The notes under the pieces are model-generated. The model did not search any database. It was not told the origin of the DNA and saw only the letters and a list, made by a program, of their open reading frames with translations. From DATEEG01 sp035525055 (GTDB lineage Bacteria > Actinomycetota > Acidimicrobiia > Spongiisociales > ZC4RG35), in NCBI GenBank assembly GCA_035525055.1, contig DATLEZ010000012.1:1-61224 (forward strand): a stretch of DNA of 61,224 bases. Reading direction: 5' to 3'. Of the stretch, positions 48,487 to 56,758 are shown piece by piece; positions within the stretch are counted from its first letter, which is position 1, and every line of letters begins with the position of its first letter. Made by a program: the position numbers and the translations under genes.

Positions 48487-51400
48487 TCAGCGGCTACCGC
48501 GGGTGGTCAGCCCCGAGCCGGTTCGTCTGAGTTCGGCCACGTCCCGACGGACAGTGGCCACGCTCACCTCCAGGGCTGTTGCGACATCTTCGATCCGGGG
48601 GTCGGCCCCCTGCAGATGGGCTTCGGTCAAGAAACGGTGCATTCTGAGCCGCCGGCGCGCCACCGGATCGGCCGAATCGAAGTCAGAGGGATCGGTGACG
48701 GTCCAGCGAACGTTGGTCCAGTCTGCTTCTTTCAACGATCTGCCCAGAGGGATCCCGGCCAGGGGCAGCGGCATCTCCTGGGTCTGTGGGAAGGTTCGGT
48801 CCCGGGCCGTGACAATTGACCGAACGTGGTGCGCCCGGGTCAGCGCCAGGTGGCGATCATCCGGGTCGAACGAGTCGAGAATTCGCGTCAGGAGCCCGAC
48901 GGCTCTGGCAAGTGAGTCGACGGCTTCGGCGTCCGCACCCGCCGCTTTGGCAACGAGGTGGCGCCGGAACCAGACCAAATGCGGCAGTTCGGTCCCCCTT
49001 TGCAGGTGGCTGGTAGCCCGGCGGGCGGAGCGGAGAGCCTCGTCGACTTCTCCGCACCTCAGTTTCACGAGGGCATCGAGAGAGTCGATGGTGGGAGCAA
49101 CGTCGGTGAAGCCGAGCTCGTCGCAGAGTCGGCTGGCGATCTCAACCTGTAGGGCCGCCTGGTCGAGCTGGTCGGCCTCGAGTTCGATTTCGACGCCGAG
49201 GCGACGGAGGTGGACCTCTACCCAACGATGTCCGCCTTCCTCGAGAAGGGCGAGTCCCCGGTTGATCTGATCGCGGGCGGCTTCCAGGTCACCGTTCCCC
49301 CGGCTGATGGCGGCCAAATGCTCCTGGCAAAACGCCTGGCCCCATCGATGGTCTTCATGTTCAAAATAGGCAAGCGAGCGCCGGATGTCGGCTTCCACGG
49401 AGTCGTCCCCCAGGACCAAATATCTCACCGAGGCGGCATTGGTCGATACCAGCGCCGCCCCCAGTCGATTCCCGATTTCTGTAAAGATCGTGGCGGCCTC
49501 GTGGTAGTGACCGAGCGCCGGCCCGACCTCCCCCTGGGTGTAGAGGACGTTGGCCAGGTTGGCGAGATTTATTGCCTGGCCACGGCGGTAGTCGATCTCG
49601 CGGGAGATTTCGAGGGCAGCCGTGTAGAGGCCGATGGCGGTCTCCCCGTCGCCCAACTCCATTGACAAGGTCGCCAGTTGAGAGTTCGCCTCGGCGGTGC
49701 CTCGAAGATCGCCGATGGTCTCATACAGGCTTTTTGCTTCGGTGAGGGCGAGCGAGGCACGCTGGTATTCCTGCACCTCGCCGAGGACGTTGCCCAATTC
49801 ACAAAGGGCGGCGGCCTTGGAGGCGACCTCATCGTCCAACACCTCGACAGCCTTCTCCAGGTGGGGGAGGGCTTCCTGGGCCCGGCCCGAGCGGGCCAGG
49901 ACCAAACCAAGGTTTTGGAGCAACCTTGCCTTCATTCGCGGCGGTAGACCCGTTTCCCCTTCCAGGAGAGCCTGGTTGGCAATTTCGACTGCCTCGCGGT
50001 GATTGCCTTCCTCGGAAAAGAGCCGGGATCGTCGTCGAGCGAGTTCGGCTCTCTTATTGAGGCTTACGGCCACTTCGGCCAGCTCATCGAGAATTCGGTG
50101 CTGGTCGCTCCGCCGACCTAGTACCGCCAGAGCCTCCTCCCATTCCGCGAGGACCGGGTAGCGCTCGTTGCCCACCGCCCAGCTGGCAGCATTCTCGAAC
50201 TGGTGCACGGCGGTGTCGTAGGCACCCAGGGCGACGGCCCTCCTAGCCGAGAGGAGCGAGTAGCTGTAGGCCTTATCTGCGATCTGGCTCGCAGAGAAGT
50301 GATAGGCCAGGTCCTCGACAAGGTCGGGCTGTTCGGTCTCGATTGCGTTGGCGGCCCGCTCGTGGATCGCGCGCAACATGGCGCTGTTCATGCCACCCAG
50401 CACGACCCGCCGGAGCTGATCATGGGGAACTTCGTAGCCCTCGACGTTTTCACGCAGCAGGCCCCTCCGCACCAGGTCGGTCACCGACTGCACCGTGGTG
50501 GCTATCGCCAGGCCGGTCATGGCTGCAACCAAACGGGACCTAGCTTGGCCCCCCAAGACGGCGGTAGCTTCGAGGACCGCTCTTGCCTCGGTCGACAGCG
50601 ACTGGAGCCGCCTACTTATGACGCTCTTCACGCCGCTTGTCGGCTCGAGCGTCAGCTTTCGCTCGAGGCGCTCTTGCCCGAGACCCTCGAGCGTGTTCTC
50701 GTGCCACGCTCGTAGAGACTCGAGGATGAAGAGAGGGTTGCCTCCGGTTTCGAGATAGAGCCCCTCAACCAGGTCCGGATCGGCCTTGGTTTCGCCCAGG
50801 CTCTCCTCTACAAGTCGTCCTGATTCGACCAGGTCGAGGGCAATGACTCGGATCCTGTGCGTGTTGGCCCTGGCGTCGATGTCGAGGAGCCGCTGCCACA
50901 GAACCGGCCGGTCCCTGACCTCGCTGTCGCGATAGCTCAATTGGATCAAGAGACCGTGATCGGCGATGTCAGGAGCAAGCTCAGCCAAAACGGCGGCCGA
51001 TTCCTCATCGAGCCATTGGGCGTCGTCGATGAAGAGCACGATGGGGTTGAGGTCCGCCAGGGCGAACAATGCGGAGCGAATGGTGTGGAGGTGCTGTTCT
51101 CGACCGTTGCCGTCAGTGCTGCTAGACCCGAGCCCGGAGTCGTTGAGCCAGCCCCTGATATGGGGCACCAACTCGGCCAGCTCAGCGAGCGTGTTCCGAT
51201 GCAAGACGGCTTGTAGCTGGTCAAAGCGAAGGCGGGTCAACCCGCTCTGCAATGCCCGGCGCAAGCCCTGTAGCGGGTGGAGCAATTCAGCCTCTGAACA
51301 GGTCGCGAGCAAGGGACTCAGCCCTCGCCACTGCGCATCGTCGATCAACTCCTCCACCAGTCGCGACTTCCCGATACCTGATTCCCCCTCGACCAGGATC

Positions 51401-52290
51401 ACGCCGCCCCGCCCGTGAAGCGTGTCCTCCATACGGCGGAGGATGCTGCTCCTCTCTTCGGTACGGCCGACCAGGGGGATCCGCTGGGCCGCGTTCAGGA
51501 GGGGAGCGTTGATGGTCGGAGCGAACGGAGTCTCACCCTTTTCCCGCATCTGGGCGATGTGGATGCGGAGTTCCTCAGTCTCTGACGAAGGCCGTCTCCC
51601 CAGTTCCTCGGAAAGGATCTCCGCGCATCGCTCGTATTGTCGAAGGGCCTCGTTGCTGTGGCCGAGCAGGAAGCTGAGCCTCATCACCTCCCGATGGGCC
51701 GACTCCCGGAGGGGGTCGTGCAGACTCAACCGTCGCGCAAAGTATTGGGCGGTTTCGTAGTCGGCCCGGCTCTTGTGCAATGCGATCAGCCTTTCCAGGC
51801 TCACCAAATATTGCGAGCGAAGCCGCTCCCGTTCGAAGTGGGTCCAGTCGTCGTAGAACCCCGCCAGGAATTCACCGCGGTACAAATCAACCGCTCGTTC
51901 GAGCGATCCCGACTCTGCCGGATCGCGGGCCACGGACTGCCTAGCAGCGGTGGCGATGTTGCGGTCGAACTCGGCGATGTCGAGCCAGTAATCGTCGGCA
52001 ACGAACGCAACGTCGAACAGCGTTGCCTCGATGAATGGTTGGCCGGTCTTGACATCTTGCAGGGAAGTTTGAATCTGCCACCACGCCTGGCTCAGTCGGC
52101 GCCGGGCCCCCTGCTCCGGGAGATCAGGCCAGAAGGTTCCCGCCACCAGGTCTCTCGTGTGCCGCCGATCACGGTTGGTGACTAGATAGGCGAACAGCGA
52201 TCGGCCTGCCGCCGACGGAATCGGGGGCATGTTGCGCCCGTCGTGCTCGAGCAAGAACCCACCCAGCAGATGGATCCGTATTGGAGCCAT
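48487..52290 (-). CDS. Very large BTAD-STAND ATPase-TPR regulator (AfsR/SARP-like)
   Basis: 1267 residues from ATG 52290. Order: OmpR-type winged helix (about 1-95, IRIHLLGGFLLEHDG ... LVAGTFWPDLPEQGARRRLSQAWW), BTAD (100-250), STAND ATPase with Walker A GESGIGKS (302-309) and Walker B VLFIDDAQWLD, many TPRs (about 700-1130), and a C-terminal DeoR-type HTH near 1225-1260 (IEDVATALEVSVATVRRDVAELRRTG). Two DNA-binding modules at both ends in one protein are unusual. The gene is transcribed away from the CHAT operon across a 476-bp gap and is the best candidate to control it. Confidence 0.9.
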   Translation of the reverse strand: MAPIRIHLLGGFLLEHDGRNMPPIPSAAGRSLFAYLVTNRDRRHTRDLVAGTFWPDLPEQGARRRLSQAWWQIQTSLQDVKTGQPFIEATLFDVAFVADDYWLDIAEFDRNIATAARQSVARDPAESGSLERAVDLYRGEFLAGFYDDWTHFERERLRSQYLVSLERLIALHKSRADYETAQYFARRLSLHDPLRESAHREVMRLSFLLGHSNEALRQYERCAEILSEELGRRPSSETEELRIHIAQMREKGETPFAPTINAPLLNAAQRIPLVGRTEERSSILRRMEDTLHGRGGVILVEGESGIGKSRLVEELIDDAQWRGLSPLLATCSEAELLHPLQGLRRALQSGLTRLRFDQLQAVLHRNTLAELAELVPHIRGWLNDSGLGSSSTDGNGREQHLHTIRSALFALADLNPIVLFIDDAQWLDEESAAVLAELAPDIADHGLLIQLSYRDSEVRDRPVLWQRLLDIDARANTHRIRVIALDLVESGRLVEESLGETKADPDLVEGLYLETGGNPLFILESLRAWHENTLEGLGQERLERKLTLEPTSGVKSVISRRLQSLSTEARAVLEATAVLGGQARSRLVAAMTGLAIATTVQSVTDLVRRGLLRENVEGYEVPHDQLRRVVLGGMNSAMLRAIHERAANAIETEQPDLVEDLAYHFSASQIADKAYSYSLLSARRAVALGAYDTAVHQFENAASWAVGNERYPVLAEWEEALAVLGRRSDQHRILDELAEVAVSLNKRAELARRRSRLFSEEGNHREAVEIANQALLEGETGLPPRMKARLLQNLGLVLARSGRAQEALPHLEKAVEVLDDEVASKAAALCELGNVLGEVQEYQRASLALTEAKSLYETIGDLRGTAEANSQLATLSMELGDGETAIGLYTAALEISREIDYRRGQAINLANLANVLYTQGEVGPALGHYHEAATIFTEIGNRLGAALVSTNAASVRYLVLGDDSVEADIRRSLAYFEHEDHRWGQAFCQEHLAAISRGNGDLEAARDQINRGLALLEEGGHRWVEVHLRRLGVEIELEADQLDQAALQVEIASRLCDELGFTDVAPTIDSLDALVKLRCGEVDEALRSARRATSHLQRGTELPHLVWFRRHLVAKAAGADAEAVDSLARAVGLLTRILDSFDPDDRHLALTRAHHVRSIVTARDRTFPQTQEMPLPLAGIPLGRSLKEADWTNVRWTVTDPSDFDSADPVARRRLRMHRFLTEAHLQGADPRIEDVATALEVSVATVRRDVAELRRTGSGLTTRGSR

Positions 52291-52766
52291 AACCACGAAT
52301 CTAGCTCGCAGCGGTCGCCCTGATGAGCGCCTCCGGACCCCCGAATGCTTCTCATCATCGAGACAGGCCAAAGACAACCTTGTGATATGACTAGTCAGCG
52401 GCTGGGGAGTCTCGCCTCATCCGTTGACGGGAACAGGGGAAACGGGGGTATCAGTGAAAGGCAACAGACGACTGCGATCGCTCCCTGGTGTTGTCTCCGA
52501 GCAAGGCCAGATTGAAAGCCGAGCTTTTCGCAGCAGAGGTCGACGGGGTCGGACTCTGGGCACCTTTCGATCACCAACTATCCCCGCATCCCCGCCCGAC
52601 ACCGACCAAAGTGAGGTCACACGCGATGACCCCCCTTCCTCTTTGCCTGATGATGGGGAAGATCGCCGCAATTCATTGGAGATTCGCTCGTCCGACTTTC
52701 GCCCGATCGGCTGGCATCAGGTGGGACTCCACCTGCGTGACGTGTTAGGTCGATAGGGAGGTCCCG
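52291..52766. other. 476-bp divergent gap between the BTAD-STAND gene and the CHAT operon
   Basis: Contains the promoters for both directions presumably. I see no palindromic operator of note. One short, possible ORF (52454-52756) ends ten bases before the CHAT start and is listed separately with low confidence. Confidence 0.55.
52454..52756 (+). CDS. Possible small protein preceding the CHAT gene (doubtful)
   Basis: GTG 52454 follows a G-rich stretch; the 100-residue product begins MKGNRRLRSLPGVVSEQ and ends RPIGWHQVGLHLRDVLGR. The stop at 52754-52756 is ten bases before the CHAT ATG, which has its own AGGGAGG. Composition is biased to Arg/Ser/Pro and no family is recognised. It may be a small partner protein or just a chance ORF. 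Confidence 0.3.
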   Translation: MKGNRRLRSLPGVVSEQGQIESRAFRSRGRRGRTLGTFRSPTIPASPPDTDQSEVTRDDPPSSLPDDGEDRRNSLEIRSSDFRPIGWHQVGLHLRDVLGR

Positions 52767-55559
52767 ATGGCAACCAGCCCCCGGACTCCCAGACCCTATT
52801 TCCAAGTGCGTAAGGCGCTCGGCGATTGGGGATCTCAGCTCATCGACCGTCAGTTCTCTGATGCAGTGGTGGCGGCAGGAGTGCTCGAGGCCCATCAAGA
52901 GCTGGTCTATAGGAGTGACCTGATGGCGGCACTGCGCGATGTCCTCAGCGATACCGAGGTGCCCGTGCGTTGGGAGCGGCCCCGCCGCGGCCTCGAGTGG
53001 TTGCCGCCTTCGGTCGCTGCCCGCGCTGCCGCCGCGATCCCGGTCAGGCTGCAAGTGAATCCCGGCTTCGGGATGGAAAGCGAGTTGCACGACTGGTTGA
53101 CGGTGATGACCGAGCCCGAGCGCGGGGTCAGCGCGTATGTTCTGGCAGAGCCAGGGCATGGGGACTTCTCATGGCAATGGCCGTTGCGGATCGGAATCCT
53201 GGCCAACGACCCGCCGTCGGAATTGCTGCGCGGTGAGCTGGAAGGTTCGTTGTGGTGGCCCCGACTCCAGACCCTCGTTGACCCTCGCCAGGGATGCGAG
53301 ATATTGCTCCTTCCCTGGTCGGCCATGGCAGCCGACGCTATCGACGCGTTACCCGAGGCCTCGCCGGCCCTGGTCGTCGTTCTGGGTGCGCTTGACGTGG
53401 AACCATCAAACGTCGCTCGAATTGCCGATCGCGTTGCAACCCGGTTCGGGGCCTGGGGATGTCATCTGGCGGGGGCGCCTGATTCATACGCCGGGTGGCT
53501 CAACGCCGTGGTCGAGGGCCTCTCCCACGACGATCCGATCGACTTCGCCCTGAAGCGCGCCGAGATCACGAGCAACGGATCCGCATATAGCGCCCTCTCG
53601 TACCGGCTGGTCGCCGACAGCCGCCTCTCTGAAACGATTGCTCGATTCGCCGACCGCCTATCGCGGGTGCGTCATTACGAGATCGATGTGTCAGAAGAGA
53701 TCTCGCAACTGCTACCCGGACTCACGATCTCCGGAAAGGTCTTTGCGGGAGCTCTGGCGTCGTACCTGTCGGATGCGATCCGCAACGACCGGTTCACCTT
53801 CGAAGGCGAGAGTCATGAGGCGACCGGTTTGGCCATGCTGGTCACGGCCGCAGGCGAGCTTCCGCCACCGGAGGAGATGGCCACCGCCAACGGCGGTGGC
53901 GAATCACATGGAGCGACTCGCGGCGACCATGGGAGCGATGTGGTCGAGGTGCGAGTACTGAACGGCGCGGTGAAGAAGGACTCGGCCGATCACAGACTCG
54001 CTCTGGAAGCGGGACAGACTTACTCGCTGGAGGTGTGGATCGGTGCCCTGACTTCCGAATCGATCACCCGGCCCGACGCCCCAGCCGTCCCGGTCGAGGA
54101 CCTGCCGGAGGGACCCAACCAGATCGAGGTTGCTTTTGTCTGCGCCGACAACGAGGAGCCGACCCAGAGGACCCACGTTTGTCTCCCGGTCAAAGGCGAC
54201 TCCGATCGGGCCGAGTTCACGTTGTTGTTCAACGATCCGGGTCCGGTGTTCGGGCGCATCGCCCTCTATTACGAGGGTCGGGTGCTGCAGACTGCCTTGT
54301 TTCGAACCGACGTCGTGGCCAGCCGCCCGTCTCGACTGGGGAGACCCGCCATCGAGGTCGAGACGATCGAGCGAGCAGGTTTCGGAGGATTGTCGGAAAT
54401 GGAGACTTTCGATGTGGCCGTCGTCGTCAACCGGAACGACATTGGGGACAGGGCGGCGACCGTCATCCGCAAAGACGGTGTAACGCTGCGATCCGTTGAT
54501 GGGCTGAGGCCCCGAATCGACCAGCTCATCGGCGTTCTCACGGCTGTGGCCGACGACCCCGACGCATTCAGGTCCATGACGTCGGAGGCAAGCCTCGATC
54601 TCCTGTTTGACGCTGCGACGATCGGTGAAGAGCTGCACCAGACCTTTGTCAACGATCACGGCATCACCGACCGGTTCTTTGCCGAGGGCCGGGTTCAGAT
54701 CATCTCGGCGACACCTGAGTCCTACCTGCCGGTGGAGTTGTTCTATGCCTTGCAGCCCCCGACGGTGCGAAAGCTCTGTGAGAGCTGGAAGACGGTGGTG
54801 CTGGAGGGGACGTGCCAGCCTTGTGAATCGCGCAGTGCCTCAGGCGAGATCCCGATATGCCCGACCGGCTTCTGGGGGGTGCGCTACGTGATCGAACGAC
54901 ATGCCCACGATCCCAGCTTCGTCGAGCTGGCTGGCGAGTATCGCCTTCAGTCAGAGCCCATCAGTGGCCGGAATCGAATTGCTCCGCTCGAATCGGTGTT
55001 GTGGAGCATGAGCGACAACGTCAGCCCCGAGGATCGAACCAACTTGACCACGACTCTGACCAACGGAGGATTCAAGGCGGTCCAGGCCACCAACTGGGAT
55101 GACTTCGAAGAGAAGGTGGGAGCTCTCGATCCCTCCATGGTGTTTCTGGTGCCGCACACCGACCAGAACGGCGTGTCGATCGGGATGGAGATTGGCGGCG
55201 GAGAGCTCGAGCCCGTCAATAGGGTGGGAGTTCGCATGCGTGAGCCTCGAAGCAAGCCGGTGGTCGCGGTGCTTCTCGGTTGCGAGACCGCCAACCCCAA
55301 GATCCCGTTTCAGGGCCTGGTCCCCAGGTTTCGCCGAGCCGGGGCGGCAGTCGTGATCAGCACCACCAACACCATTCTCGGTCGCCATGCGGTGCCGGTG
55401 GCGGTCGAGTTGCTCAGCCTCCTCAAGTCCGAGGCCGCCGGTGAGGCCGGCCTCGGTGACGTCCTTCGCCGTCTGCGACGACAGGCACTGCACGACGGAT
55501 TCCCGATGGTGCTCTCGATCGTCGCCTACGGGGACGCCGATTGGAGGGTGGCATCGTAA
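52767..55559 (+). CDS. CHAT-domain caspase-like protease, large
   Basis: 930 residues; AGGGAGG precedes ATG 52767. The C-terminal CHAT domain has the His/Cys dyad as His797 (VPHTDQ) and Cys839 (LLGCETAN), preceded by the family LPVELFY and CPTGFWGVRYVIERHA motifs and a likely metal- or disulfide-forming trio, Cys683, Cys686 and Cys698. Residues about 95-275 resemble a second, inactive CHAT-type domain (LRIGILAND ... VVVLGALDVE ... DDPIDFALKRAE) with a disordered Gly/Glu linker and a beta-sandwich (about 390-530) in between. It should act as a cysteine endopeptidase. It overlaps the downstream MBL gene by 19 bases. The substrate is unknown. Confidence 0.85.
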   Translation: MATSPRTPRPYFQVRKALGDWGSQLIDRQFSDAVVAAGVLEAHQELVYRSDLMAALRDVLSDTEVPVRWERPRRGLEWLPPSVAARAAAAIPVRLQVNPGFGMESELHDWLTVMTEPERGVSAYVLAEPGHGDFSWQWPLRIGILANDPPSELLRGELEGSLWWPRLQTLVDPRQGCEILLLPWSAMAADAIDALPEASPALVVVLGALDVEPSNVARIADRVATRFGAWGCHLAGAPDSYAGWLNAVVEGLSHDDPIDFALKRAEITSNGSAYSALSYRLVADSRLSETIARFADRLSRVRHYEIDVSEEISQLLPGLTISGKVFAGALASYLSDAIRNDRFTFEGESHEATGLAMLVTAAGELPPPEEMATANGGGESHGATRGDHGSDVVEVRVLNGAVKKDSADHRLALEAGQTYSLEVWIGALTSESITRPDAPAVPVEDLPEGPNQIEVAFVCADNEEPTQRTHVCLPVKGDSDRAEFTLLFNDPGPVFGRIALYYEGRVLQTALFRTDVVASRPSRLGRPAIEVETIERAGFGGLSEMETFDVAVVVNRNDIGDRAATVIRKDGVTLRSVDGLRPRIDQLIGVLTAVADDPDAFRSMTSEASLDLLFDAATIGEELHQTFVNDHGITDRFFAEGRVQIISATPESYLPVELFYALQPPTVRKLCESWKTVVLEGTCQPCESRSASGEIPICPTGFWGVRYVIERHAHDPSFVELAGEYRLQSEPISGRNRIAPLESVLWSMSDNVSPEDRTNLTTTLTNGGFKAVQATNWDDFEEKVGALDPSMVFLVPHTDQNGVSIGMEIGGGELEPVNRVGVRMREPRSKPVVAVLLGCETANPKIPFQGLVPRFRRAGAAVVISTTNTILGRHAVPVAVELLSLLKSEAAGEAGLGDVLRRLRRQALHDGFPMVLSIVAYGDADWRVAS

Positions 55560-56647
55560 AGAAGCTCCGCATCGAGATGCTCCCCGCCGAGGAGGGCGAT
55601 GCCCTGTGGATCGAATACGGAGATCCCAAGAAACCTCGCCGCATGCTCATCGACGGTGGTGTGCTCGGAACTCACGATCGGTTGCTCGACCAGATCGAGG
55701 GCATCAACGGCAAGCGCAGATTCGAGTTGATCATGATCACCCACATCGACAATGACCACATCGATGCGATGGTGAAGCTCTTGGGCAAGGATCTCGAGCT
55801 CGAGGTCGGGGAGTTCTGGTTCAACGCCTGGGAGCAAATCAAAGTGGCCGACACCCTCGGGGCCAAGCAGGGGGAAATGCTCACCGAGAGGATCTCCGAG
55901 AGGGGGTTTCCCCATCATCAGATGGCGGGTGGCAAGGCGATCGCGATCGCGTCCGATCCGTCTACCAAGCTCCCGGTCTTCGAATTCCCAGGTGGGATGA
56001 CGTTGACCATTGTCGGACCGACCCCGAAGGATCTCGGTCGTCTGAAGGCGGAATGGAAGAAGACCATCGAAGGCGCCGGACTCGTGCCGGGTGGTGAATT
56101 CACAGGCGCCAAATTGCTCGAAGGCGCTCCGCGCTATCAGAAGGATCGCCTGGGAAGCGCCGCTCCGAACGTCGAACGGTGGGCCAATCGCAAGTTCAGC
56201 GAAGACTCCAGTGCCCCCAACGCCAGCAGCATCTCGTTCTTGGCCGAATACGGGAAACGCTCGGTTCTATTCACCGGTGATGCCCGCAGCGGCTCACTGA
56301 TCGAAGGGCTCGATCGCCTGTTGGCCGAGCGCGGCGAGACGAAGCTGAAGATCGATGCCTTCAAGGTGCCCCACCACGGGAGCAAGAACAACCTGAGCAA
56401 CGAGCTGATGGAACGCATCGACTGCAAGCACTTCTTGGTTTCTTCGAGCGGGCGCAAGTTCAACCATCCCGACAGCGACACGGTGGCCAGGATCATCTTC
56501 CATAGCCAGAACCCGATTCTCCATTTCAACTACTGGACCAAGGACAACAAGGATTGGGACCGGGCGACCTGGAAGAGCGAACTGGGATACGACACCGTCT
56601 TCCCGGAACAGGACCAGACCGGCCTGGTCGTCGAGTTCGACGCCTAG
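55541..56647 (+). CDS. ComEC-like metallo-beta-lactamase-fold hydrolase
   Basis: 368 residues, start TTG 55541 within the end of the CHAT gene (19-base overlap, other frame). The zinc site is THIDNDH (His68, Asp70, Asp72, His73; the family HxHxDH has Asp in place of the second His), FTGDARSG, and VPHHGSKNN in the middle, then LVSSSGRKFNHPD. This is the secreted/ComEC Rec2-like MBL group, which includes nucleases and phosphodiesterases. No membrane segment or signal peptide is present, so it is cytoplasmic. Translational coupling indicates it acts with the CHAT protease. Confidence 0.88.
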   Translation: MEGGIVKKLRIEMLPAEEGDALWIEYGDPKKPRRMLIDGGVLGTHDRLLDQIEGINGKRRFELIMITHIDNDHIDAMVKLLGKDLELEVGEFWFNAWEQIKVADTLGAKQGEMLTERISERGFPHHQMAGGKAIAIASDPSTKLPVFEFPGGMTLTIVGPTPKDLGRLKAEWKKTIEGAGLVPGGEFTGAKLLEGAPRYQKDRLGSAAPNVERWANRKFSEDSSAPNASSISFLAEYGKRSVLFTGDARSGSLIEGLDRLLAERGETKLKIDAFKVPHHGSKNNLSNELMERIDCKHFLVSSSGRKFNHPDSDTVARIIFHSQNPILHFNYWTKDNKDWDRATWKSELGYDTVFPEQDQTGLVVEFDA

Positions 56648-56649
56648 AT

Positions 56650-56706
56650 CCCCCTTCTTGTGTCGGTTGACCTACCGCCACGGGGGTAAACCGTCACAAG
56701 AAGGGG
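56650..56706. terminator. Long stem-loop after the CHAT-MBL operon
   Basis: CCCCTTCTTGTG / CACAAGAAGGGG is a perfect 12-bp stem that encloses a second stem (GGTT/AACC and TACC/GGTA). It separates the MBL stop from the TPR-BTAD gene. No T-run follows, so it may attenuate rather than fully terminate. Confidence 0.65.
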
Positions 56707-56758
56707 TCTCCCCGCCCTAGCCCGGTTGTCCGCGGGGTGATAGAAACACGCCTACCAA

